From the NCBI GenBank assembly GCA_023391775.1, contig JAEWAG010000141.1, positions 1 to 5,433 on the forward strand: a DNA stretch of 5,433 nt. The letters are read 5' to 3'. Numbering within the stretch: the stretch's first letter is position 1; each line of letters begins with the position of its first letter. Positions 1-5,433 of this stretch are shown here, piece by piece. Source of the stretch: Pseudomonadota bacterium (GTDB taxonomy: Bacteria; Pseudomonadota; Gammaproteobacteria; Xanthomonadales; Xanthomonadaceae). Both the position numbers and the translations under genes were made by a program. The notes under the pieces were generated by a model, which worked only from the letters and a program-made list of their open reading frames with translations, searched no databases and was not told the DNA's origin.

Positions 1-695
1 GCCAGCGCTTGCACCATCCGCGCGGCGGCCGGGCCGGCGCCGTAGACCGGGTAGCCGCTGACATTGGCGATCGCCCCGGCGCGGGCCAGGGCGTAGCCCG
101 GCGGTGTCGCCGCGAGATCGTCGCCGACCAGCTGCACGCCGATGCGCAGCCGCGTCAGGCGCGGATCGGCGAACGAGCGCAGCGGCGGCGATGCCTCGGT
201 CCGCTGCACGAAGACATAGCTGGAGCGGTAGTAGGGGCGCGTGACCAGCACCCGCTCGAAATCCGAGGGCACCCCGACCAGCAGGTCGCACAGGCCGCTG
301 CCCAGGGTCTTGCGCACGAAGCCGCGCTGCAACGGCTGCCAGTGGAAGGCGAGCGGCCGGCGCAGCTCCGCGGCCAGCACGTACGCGATGCGGTTCTCGA
401 AGCCGCTTTCGTCGCGGCGCGAGTAGGGCAGGTTGTCAGGGTCGGCGCAGACCCGCAGCGGCGCCCGCTCGGCGGCCTGCGTGCTGGGGGCCTGCGTGCC
501 GGTGGCCTGCGTGCCGGTGGCCTGGGCGTCGCCCAGGGTGCTGCCTGCGGCGAGGAGCACGGGGACGACGACGGGCAGCCAGGCGCGAAGTGCCGCCGCC
601 ATTCGTGCCCGCGCCACCTGGAGCGAGGTGGGCGACGGAGGGGGATTCTGCTCGTCCTGCCGGATCTGCAGGTGGTCAGGGAAGGGCGAAGACAT
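1..695 (-). CDS. Quinoprotein dehydrogenase-associated periplasmic substrate-binding protein (XoxJ/MxaJ-like), 3' end cut by window
   Basis: This is a partial gene: 231 codons are visible and the C-terminus lies beyond the left edge. The mature part begins at about residue 79 with LRVCADPDNLPYS, followed by GFENRIAYVLA, RRGFVRKT-like (QRGFVRKTLGSGLCDLLVG) and TRPYYRSSYVF. These are hallmarks of the solute-binding-protein-like family encoded beside methanol/ethanol-type PQQ dehydrogenases (MxaJ/XoxJ group). Known members are periplasmic and thought to help activate or assemble the dehydrogenase rather than feed an ABC transporter; no transporter gene is visible here. I chose the ATG at 695 because an AGGGAGG site lies 8 nt upstream. 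It overlaps the dehydrogenase stop by 20 bp, which suggests translational coupling. The alternative ATG at 602 gives a more ordinary signal peptide (MAAALRAWLPVVVPVLLAAG), whereas the 695 start adds 31 residues before it. An odd TQATG-type repeat follows the signal region. Family call is firm; the exact start is uncertain. Confidence 0.9.
   Translation of the reverse strand, partial: MSSPFPDHLQIRQDEQNPPPSPTSLQVARARMAAALRAWLPVVVPVLLAAGSTLGDAQATGTQATGTQAPSTQAAERAPLRVCADPDNLPYSRRDESGFENRIAYVLAAELRRPLAFHWQPLQRGFVRKTLGSGLCDLLVGVPSDFERVLVTRPYYRSSYVFVQRTEASPPLRSFADPRLTRLRIGVQLVGDDLAATPPGYALARAGAIANVSGYPVYGAGPAAARMVQAL
475..528 (-). repeat. 15-bp tandem repeat encoding a TQATG linker
   Basis: Two perfect copies of a 15-bp unit (490-504 and 505-519) are flanked by a degenerate copy (475-489) and a partial one (520-528). 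They encode TQATG, TQATG, TQAPS and a leading QATG-like part (residues about 57-76 of the binding protein), between the signal peptide and the folded domain. The Thr/Gln/Ala/Gly/Pro composition suggests a flexible linker. Copy number may vary between strains by slippage. Confidence 0.75.
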
Positions 696-2571
696 AGAGC
701 ATGCCTCCCTTCGTCGTGTGGTCCGGCAGGTCCTTCATCGCGTTCACGAACCCGAGGGCGGCGGTGCCGTCGCGCGGATCGAGGTCGCCGGAGACGATGC
801 CGCCCGCCCAGCCACCGACACCCGCCAGCACGGCGACATACTGCTTGCCGTCGGGGCCGCGATAGGTCACCGGCTGGCCGATGATCCCCGAGTCGGTCTT
901 GTGCTGCCACAGGAGGTTGCCGCTCTTCGCATCGACGGCCTTGAACCAGCCGTCCATGGTGCCGTAGAAGACGACGTCGCCGGCGGTGGCCAGCGTGCCG
1001 CTCCAGACCGGGAACTTCTCGTGGAGCTCCCAGGCCTTGCGGCGCGCCACCGGATCCCAGGCGCTGACCAGGCCGCGGTGTCCGCCGGGTCCCGCCACCA
1101 TCACCACGTCCGCACCGACGTAAGGGGTGCCGGCGATGTAGCTGGTCTGGTAGGTCATCGCGTCCTGGCAGAGGTTCTGGTGCGGGATGTACAGCAGGCC
1201 GGTGCGCGGGGACCAGGAGGAGGGCTGCCAGTCCTTGGCGCCCGGTGAAGCGGGGCAGATGTTGCGCACCGCCCGGCCGAGCCGCGGCTCGGTGTCCGGG
1301 TTCTCGCGCAACCGCCCGGAGGCGAGGTCGACGCCGCCACTGGTCGTGACCGGCACGAAGGGGTCCGCTGACAGCACTTCGCCGGTGGCGCGGTCGAGCA
1401 CGTAGACATAGCCGTTGCGGTCGGGGTGGACCAGCACCGATCGCATGCGGCCGCCGATGGCGAGGTCGAGCAGGACGTTCTCGTTGACGCCGTCGTAGTC
1501 ATGCAGGTCGTGCGGGCTCCACTGGTAGAACCACACGGCCTCGCCGGTGGTGGAGCGGCGCGCGAAGATGCCGGAGGTCCACTTGTTGTCGCCGGGCCGT
1601 TGTTCCGGATTCCATGGCCCCGGATTGCCGGTGCCGTAGTAGACGAGGTCGCGCTGCGGATCGTAGGAGATCCAACCCCAGGCATTGCCGCCGCCGATCT
1701 TCCAGGCTTCCGACGGCCAGCTGGAGACGCCGAGGTCCTTGCCGCGATCGCTCGCATAGAAAGGCTTGAAGCCGGGGCCGATCAGCACCTCGCTGTCGGG
1801 CCCGGTGCTCCACGCGCGCCAGGCGATGCTGCCGTCCCTGGTACGCAGGGCGGTGAGCCAGCCGCGCACGCCCATTTCGCCGCCGCTGTTGCCGACCAGC
1901 ACCAGGTCGCCGACCACCAGCGGCGCCATCGTCATGGTTTCGCCAAGGTCGATGTCTCCGAGGCGGGTTCGCCAGAGTTCCTTGCCGGACCCGGCGTCGA
2001 GGGCGATCGTCTGGTTGTCGAGGGCGTTGAAGAACAGCCGCCCACCGGCATAGGCGGCGCCGCGATTGACGACGTCGCAGCAGGCGACGCCCTGGGCGCT
2101 CGGATGGGGGTTCGGCTCGAATCGCCACTTTGGCGGGGATCCCGGCTGGGACAGGTCCAGGGCGTGGACCACGTTGGGGTAGGGCGTGACGATGTACATC
2201 ATGCCGTCGACCACGATCGGCGCGGCTTCATGCCCGCGGGTCGCACCGGTGGCGTAGCGCCAGGCGAGCTTGAGGTTTCCGACGCTGGCGCTGGTGATCT
2301 GCTCGAGCGTGCTGTAGCGAGTATTGGCATGGTTGCCGGCGGCCAGCGGCCACTGGCCCTCCGGCACCGCCACCCCGAGCGGCTCGTCGGCGCGCGCCGA
2401 ACTTGCCAGCAGCACGAAGAGCAGGAACGGCAGCAGGAGCTGCAGCAGGAAGAACAGGAGCCCGAGGAGCGCTGCGGGGCGGGACTCCCCCGGCCGGGAA
2501 GCGACCTCCAGCCGGATCACGCGCGCGGCAGCCGACACTTGCGACGGTTCGCCGACCTCCGGAATGGCCAC
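676..2571 (-). CDS. PQQ-dependent methanol/ethanol-family alcohol dehydrogenase, lanthanide type (XoxF/ExaF-like)
   Basis: This 631-residue periplasmic quinoprotein oxidises a primary alcohol, probably methanol, ethanol or similar, and passes electrons to a cytochrome c. The beta-propeller domain is complete, from QWPLAAGNHANTRYS (residue 73 on) to the C-terminal KGGMLYVFALP. By comparison with MxaF/XoxF, visible residues are: the vicinal disulfide C164-C165 under PQQ; metal ligands E232 (GGEMGVRG) and N316 (GTGNPGPWN); the NAWGW tryptophan region (296-300); catalytic D358; R385 (HPDRNG); and a second cysteine pair, C439 and C468. D360, two residues after the catalytic Asp, marks the lanthanide-binding class; calcium MxaF has Ala there. 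A hydrophobic stretch (about 33-56) ends in SARA-DE, a likely signal peptidase site near 61. The GTG at 2571 is preferred because GGGAGGA lies 9 nt upstream. ATG 2595 would add eight residues but has a weaker site. The n-region before the signal core is unusually long. The binding-protein gene overlaps its 3' end. Substrate and XoxF/ExaF clade cannot be settled by eye. Confidence 0.95.
   Translation of the reverse strand: MAIPEVGEPSQVSAAARVIRLEVASRPGESRPAALLGLLFFLLQLLLPFLLFVLLASSARADEPLGVAVPEGQWPLAAGNHANTRYSTLEQITSASVGNLKLAWRYATGATRGHEAAPIVVDGMMYIVTPYPNVVHALDLSQPGSPPKWRFEPNPHPSAQGVACCDVVNRGAAYAGGRLFFNALDNQTIALDAGSGKELWRTRLGDIDLGETMTMAPLVVGDLVLVGNSGGEMGVRGWLTALRTRDGSIAWRAWSTGPDSEVLIGPGFKPFYASDRGKDLGVSSWPSEAWKIGGGNAWGWISYDPQRDLVYYGTGNPGPWNPEQRPGDNKWTSGIFARRSTTGEAVWFYQWSPHDLHDYDGVNENVLLDLAIGGRMRSVLVHPDRNGYVYVLDRATGEVLSADPFVPVTTSGGVDLASGRLRENPDTEPRLGRAVRNICPASPGAKDWQPSSWSPRTGLLYIPHQNLCQDAMTYQTSYIAGTPYVGADVVMVAGPGGHRGLVSAWDPVARRKAWELHEKFPVWSGTLATAGDVVFYGTMDGWFKAVDAKSGNLLWQHKTDSGIIGQPVTYRGPDGKQYVAVLAGVGGWAGGIVSGDLDPRDGTAALGFVNAMKDLPDHTTKGGMLYVFALP
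704..710 (-). promoter_or_regulatory. Ribosome binding site of the binding protein, inside the dehydrogenase gene
   Basis: On the minus strand AGGGAGG sits 8 nt before ATG 695, within the dehydrogenase codons for KGG near its C-terminus. It supports translational coupling of the overlapping genes. These codons encode a motif conserved in the dehydrogenase family, so the resemblance could be partly accidental. Confidence 0.5.
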
Positions 2572-2580
2572 CTGAAGCTC

Positions 2581-2587
2581 TCCTCCC
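2581..2587 (-). promoter_or_regulatory. Ribosome binding site deciding the GTG start of the dehydrogenase
   Basis: On the minus strand GGGAGGA is followed by nine bases and then GTG at 2571. It is the strongest Shine-Dalgarno match near this gene and lies downstream of ATG 2595, which is why the GTG is preferred as the start. Confidence 0.6.
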
Positions 2588-2605
2588 GCCCGCATCAGCG
2601 GGACC

Positions 2606-2659
2606 CTGACGCCAGCAAGGGCATTGCGCGTGCCCGCCGACAGTGCGCGTGCCCGTCAG
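2606..2659. repeat. Direct and inverted repeats between the VOC gene and the dehydrogenase
   Basis: A 12-bp direct repeat, TGCGCGTGCCCG, occurs at 2625-2636 and 2644-2655 (19-bp period). It lies within an outer 6-bp inverted repeat, CTGACG (2606-2611) with CGTCAG (2654-2659). GGGCA at 2619-2623 can pair with TGCCC at 2631-2635 (7-nt loop) or with the second copy at 2650-2654. There is no U-run, so it does not look like an intrinsic terminator. Possible mRNA structure just upstream of the dehydrogenase start; function unknown. Confidence 0.4.
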
Positions 2660-3078
2660 TAGTTGCGCCACAGGCCGGGCGTCGCCAGCTCGACCAGGTT
2701 CTGCTCCGGATCACGGAAATAGATGCTGCGGCCGCCCCGCGGCCAGGCGACCTCGCTTTCGATGGCGACATCGTGGCGCAGCAGGTGGCTGCGCCAGTCA
2801 TCGAGTGCCTCCGCCGCGACGGCAAACGCGAAGTGCAGCCGTCCCGAACCGTCATGCGCCGGGATGACGCCGCCGGGCGTCGGCGCCGGCCGGTCGGTGG
2901 TTCCCTGGCGGAACAGCAGCAGCACGCTGCCCGGGCCGGCCGCGTAGGCGGTCAGCCGTTCGTCCTGCATCATCGGCTCGAGGCCGAGCACGTCCTCGTA
3001 GAAACGGCAGACGGCTGCCGGATCTTGCACATAGAGGCTGGTTTCGAGCACCGGGCCGAGCGGCGGTGGCAAAGCCAT
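2656..3078 (-). CDS. VOC superfamily (glyoxalase/dioxygenase-fold) protein
   Basis: A 140-residue, probably cytoplasmic protein with one vicinal-oxygen-chelate fold, the usual size for a single-domain, two-module member. Module one reads LETSLYVQDPAAVCRFYEDVLGLEP (in two parts: beta strand at 11-17, then the typical FYxxVLGLE helix at 26-34). Module two has LHFAFAV at 81-87 and ends in SIYFRDPEQNLVELATPG (118-135), the classic VOC end. Presumed metal ligands are H82 and E130; the first-strand position that is usually His is Glu here (E12), so metal binding may differ from that of fosfomycin-resistance or extradiol enzymes. Substrate is unknown; possible roles are detoxification or lyase/dioxygenase chemistry. 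The start at 3078 sits right before the conserved core. The upstream site (GAGAT) is weak. The reading frame stays open to an ATG at 3348, but the extra 90 codons resemble no VOC sequence and cross the divergent promoter region. It is first in a possible operon with the dehydrogenase, 84 bp downstream. Confidence 0.88.
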   Translation of the reverse strand: MALPPPLGPVLETSLYVQDPAAVCRFYEDVLGLEPMMQDERLTAYAAGPGSVLLLFRQGTTDRPAPTPGGVIPAHDGSGRLHFAFAVAAEALDDWRSHLLRHDVAIESEVAWPRGGRSIYFRDPEQNLVELATPGLWRNY

Positions 3079-3198
3079 GGCGGATCTCGCAGGGAGGTAG
3101 CCGATCGCGGCAAGATCGATGCCCCGGGACCCCGACGAGGTTGCGCCAGCCCCATGGTTCGATTGCCGCACCGGGGCAGGGTGCAACCGGGCGGCGAT

Positions 3199-3228
3199 TT
3201 GACCCCCCGGGGGCACGCCATCAATAAT
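3199..3228 (+). promoter_or_regulatory. Candidate sigma70 promoter for the sensor kinase gene
   Basis: TTGACC (3199-3204) and AATAAT (3223-3228) each match the sigma70 consensus at five of six positions, with an 18-bp spacer. In a region this GC-rich, an AT-rich -10 of this quality stands out. Transcription would start near 3235, leaving a leader of about 90 nt before ATG 3326. The spacer holds a perfect GC palindrome, listed separately. Seen directly: the hexamers and spacing. Inferred: promoter activity. Confidence 0.5.
3204..3213. repeat. Perfect 10-bp palindrome CCCCCGGGGG inside the promoter spacer
   Basis: Five C followed by five G lie between the -35 and -10 candidates of the kinase promoter, starting at the last base of the -35 hexamer. 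The position would suit an operator for a dimeric regulator, but such runs also arise by chance in GC-rich DNA, and the symmetry does not extend further out. Confidence 0.4.
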
Positions 3229-3307
3229 GCCGCCCGCGCCGGCGTCGGGCCGCTGCGCCGAGCCGGGCAGGCTGGTCCGGCCGCGGACAGAAGAAAAAGG
3301 AAAAAGC

Positions 3308-3315
3308 AGGAAGGG
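3308..3315 (+). promoter_or_regulatory. Ribosome binding site of the sensor kinase
   Basis: AGGAAGGG ends 10 nt before ATG 3326. It closes an A-rich, GC-poor stretch (about 3290-3310) that should leave the site unpaired in the mRNA. It decides the start against the in-frame TTG at 3317, which is too close to the site. Confidence 0.7.
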
Positions 3316-3325
3316 TTTGAGCCAT

Positions 3326-5433
3326 ATGGGCGCGGCACCGGTCTCCATCCGGCGCTACTTGATGTTGATCGTCTTGTCGGCGTTGCTTCCAACCGGGCTC
3401 TTCGCAGCCGGACTGGTGTACTTCCTGTGGGACTACCAGCAGAACCAGCGCCACCAGGAGCAACTCGGCCGCGTGCGGGCGCTGGCCTCGCTGGTCGAGG
3501 GCGAGGTCCAGAGCACGGTCGCCCGGCTGCAGGTCTTGGCGTCGGACCGCCTGCTTGAGTCTTCGTCGCTGGCGGCCTTCCACCAGCGCCTGCGCGAGCA
3601 ACTGCGGCAAAGCCAGGACTGGGCGAACCTGGTGCTGCTCGCGCCGGAGGGCCAGCTGCTCAACGCCTCCGTGCCCTACGGAACGCCCCTGCCGACTTCG
3701 GTGAACCACCCCTACCAGCGCCTGGCCTTCGAGTCCGGTGACCCGGTGCTCTCCGACCTTTTCATCGCCCGGGTACGCGGCACGCCCACCGTCGGCGTGG
3801 CGCTGCCGGTGATACGCGACGGCAAGGTCGCCTACGTGCTGGTGGCGGGGCTGATGCTGGACTACCTGAGCACCCGGCTGAGCTCGGTAGTCCCCACCGA
3901 GGGCGTAGCCGGCCTGTTCGATCGCCAGCAGCGGTTCATCGCGCGCAGCCGCGATCCCCAGCCCTACATCGGCAAGCCGCCGGGCGAGCGCCTGCTGGCG
4001 GCGATGAAGGAGCAGCACGAGGGGGTCCTGCGCAGCGTCACCCGGGAGGGCGAACGGACCTTCACCGCCTTCACCCGGCTGGCCGAGGGCTGGCACATCG
4101 CGGTGGCCACCCCCTCCGCGCCGCTCGACTGGGCGCTGGCCCGCTACCTCGCCCTGGGCGGCGGCGCCTGGCTCGCCATGCTGGCGCTCGGCCTCCTGCT
4201 GACTCGCTTCCTGATGGCCCGGATCAACGGCAGCGTGGCGGCCACGGTGCAGACCGCGTCCCAGCTGGCAGCCGGCAGCCCGGCCGAATCCGTGGCGCCG
4301 GCGGTGACGGAGCTGGCGACCATTTCCGAAGCCGTCCGCACGCTCTTCCAGCGTGAGCGCCAGGCCAGGGCGCAGGCCGAAGCCGCCAACAAGACCAAGG
4401 ACGAGTTCCTGGCGATGCTGGGTCACGAGCTGCGCAACCCGCTCGCGCCGATCACCACCGCGCTGCACCTGATGCGCTCGCGGGGCAGCGGCGAATTCGC
4501 GCAGGAGCGGGACATCATCCAGCGCCAGGTGCAGCACATGGTCAGGCTGGTCGACGACCTGCTGGACATCGCCCGCATCGCGCGCGGCGCGATCGAGCTG
4601 AAGAAGTCGCCGCTGGCGATCTCCGGCATCGTCGCCGAAGCGGTCGAGACCGCGGAGCCGCTCTTCAGGCGCAAGCGCCTGCGCTTGTCGGTGTCGGCAC
4701 CGTCGCAGGACCTGAAGGTCCACGGCGATGCGGCGCGCCTGGTGCAGGTGCTGGCCAACCTGCTGATCAACGCCGCGAAGTTCACGCCCGACGGCGGGCA
4801 GGTCACGGTCGCCACGCAAGCGCGCGGCGGGCAGGTCGAAGTCGCGGTCGCCGACGACGGGGCCGGCATGGAAGCCGCCGAGCTGTCGAGCGTGTTCGAG
4901 CTGTTCACCCAGGGCCAGCAGAGCGTCGATCGGCCACGGGGCGGCCTCGGCCTCGGGCTGGCGATCGCGCGCAGCCTGGCGCGGCTGCATGGCGGCGATC
5001 TGGTCGGCGCGAGTGGCGGCCAGCATCAAGGCAGCATCTTCACGCTGACGTTGCCGCAGGCCGAAGACGATCCGGTGGTGCCGGCGCCCGCGGAGTCCGA
5101 CGCGGCCCGGCCAACGGCTTCAAGCGGGCGGCTGGTGCTGGTGGTGGACGACAACGTGGACGCGGCCGTGGGCCTGGCCGAGCTGCTGCAGCTCTGGGGG
5201 CTGAGGACCCGGGTACTCCACGAGGGTACGGCGGTGATCGCGGCTTTGCGCGAGTCGTCCCCCGACGTCGTGCTGCTGGACATCGGGCTGCCCGGCATGG
5301 ACGGCTACCAGGTGGCGCGGTTGATCCGGAGCGAACCCCAATGGCGCCAGCTGCGCCTGATCGCGCTGACCGGCTATGGCCAGGCGCGCGACCACGAGCT
5401 GAGTCGACAGGCGGGCTTCGACCTGCATCTGGT
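3326..5433 (+). CDS. Membrane-bound hybrid sensor histidine kinase/response regulator, 3' end cut by window
   Basis: Partial gene with 702 codons visible, open to the right edge. Order of parts: a transmembrane helix (about 11-34); a periplasmic sensor region of about 235 residues, Cache-like by size and layout; a second membrane helix (about 275-296); a HAMP-like linker (about 297-345); and a HisKA dimerisation domain with phospho-acceptor H367 in GHELRNPL. The HATPase domain follows, with N-box NLLINAAKFT (478-487), G1 box DDGAGM (510-515) and G2 box GGLGLGLAI (539-547). After an Ala/Pro-rich linker comes a receiver domain with acidic D608/D609, phospho-acceptor D652 (LLDIGLPGMDG) and T682 (ALTGYG). 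The conserved receiver lysine would fall just past the window end. All visible catalytic residues are intact, so a His-to-Asp relay is expected; further receiver or Hpt domains may follow. ATG 3326 is preceded by AGGAAGGG at good spacing. It is transcribed away from the VOC/dehydrogenase genes. The sensed signal is unknown, and regulation of the alcohol dehydrogenase is inference from position only. Confidence 0.95.
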   Translation, partial: MGAAPVSIRRYLMLIVLSALLPTGLFAAGLVYFLWDYQQNQRHQEQLGRVRALASLVEGEVQSTVARLQVLASDRLLESSSLAAFHQRLREQLRQSQDWANLVLLAPEGQLLNASVPYGTPLPTSVNHPYQRLAFESGDPVLSDLFIARVRGTPTVGVALPVIRDGKVAYVLVAGLMLDYLSTRLSSVVPTEGVAGLFDRQQRFIARSRDPQPYIGKPPGERLLAAMKEQHEGVLRSVTREGERTFTAFTRLAEGWHIAVATPSAPLDWALARYLALGGGAWLAMLALGLLLTRFLMARINGSVAATVQTASQLAAGSPAESVAPAVTELATISEAVRTLFQRERQARAQAEAANKTKDEFLAMLGHELRNPLAPITTALHLMRSRGSGEFAQERDIIQRQVQHMVRLVDDLLDIARIARGAIELKKSPLAISGIVAEAVETAEPLFRRKRLRLSVSAPSQDLKVHGDAARLVQVLANLLINAAKFTPDGGQVTVATQARGGQVEVAVADDGAGMEAAELSSVFELFTQGQQSVDRPRGGLGLGLAIARSLARLHGGDLVGASGGQHQGSIFTLTLPQAEDDPVVPAPAESDAARPTASSGRLVLVVDDNVDAAVGLAELLQLWGLRTRVLHEGTAVIAALRESSPDVVLLDIGLPGMDGYQVARLIRSEPQWRQLRLIALTGYGQARDHELSRQAGFDLHL

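Noticed and set aside
9..884. Plus-strand frames over the binding-protein gene
   Set aside because: The minus strand encodes a clear family member with conserved motifs; the plus-strand products are Arg/Gly/Ala-rich and unrecognisable.
3153..3172. tRNA-like T-loop (GGTTCGATTGCC)
   Set aside because: The flanking bases do not form a T stem and no acceptor or anticodon arm fits around it.
3168..3185. GCACC/GGTGC hairpin as a terminator or attenuator in the divergent region
   Set aside because: The stem is only 5 bp, there is no following U-run, and no gene end lies next to it.
3079..3348. 90-codon N-terminal extension of the VOC protein
   Set aside because: It resembles no VOC sequence, would overlap the kinase start and its promoter, and the conserved core begins just after the ATG at 3078.
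1426..3558. Very long plus-strand open frame (710 codons) antisense to the dehydrogenase and VOC genes
   Set aside because: Its translation shows no recognisable domain and it mirrors the codon pattern of the minus-strand genes; long antisense frames are expected at this GC content.
3221..5029. 602-codon minus-strand open frame opposite the sensor kinase
   Set aside because: The plus-strand frame encodes every kinase motif; the antisense product is rich in Arg, Gln, His and Ala with no known fold.

Overview
The window is GC-rich (roughly two thirds or more G+C), with dense genes, strong G/C preference at third codon positions and purine-rich Shine-Dalgarno sites. The gene content (periplasmic PQQ alcohol dehydrogenase with its dedicated binding protein, and a hybrid sensor kinase) suggests a proteobacterium. 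Beta- or gammaproteobacterial is my best guess, but the sequence does not settle it.

Layout: three minus-strand genes run leftwards from about 3078. The first is a small VOC (glyoxalase-fold) protein (2656-3078). It is followed by a PQQ-dependent methanol/ethanol-family dehydrogenase (676-2571, or from 2595). Last comes a periplasmic solute-binding protein of the quinoprotein-dehydrogenase-associated type (start 695, cut by the left edge). The dehydrogenase and binding-protein genes overlap by 20 bp if the upstream start is used. The gap between VOC and dehydrogenase is 84 bp, so all three may form one operon. On the plus strand, diverging from the VOC gene, a hybrid sensor histidine kinase/response regulator starts at 3326 and runs off the right edge inside its receiver domain. 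The 247-bp divergent intergenic region holds a good sigma70-type promoter candidate for the kinase, with a perfect 10-bp palindrome in its spacer.

How it fits together: the dehydrogenase has every active-site residue expected of the family. It also has the extra aspartate two residues after the catalytic aspartate (D358-Y-D360), the mark of lanthanide-dependent XoxF/ExaF/PedH-type enzymes. It would oxidise an alcohol in the periplasm, with the binding protein as its accessory partner. The usual cytochrome c electron acceptor is not in the window and may lie beyond the left edge. The divergent membrane kinase, with a periplasmic sensor region, is a plausible but unproven regulator of the operon. 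No RNA genes, mobile elements or CRISPR arrays are visible. The known families account for nearly all of the window. The less explained parts are the N-terminal extensions, a TQATG repeat linker, the VOC linkage and the palindrome-bearing promoter.
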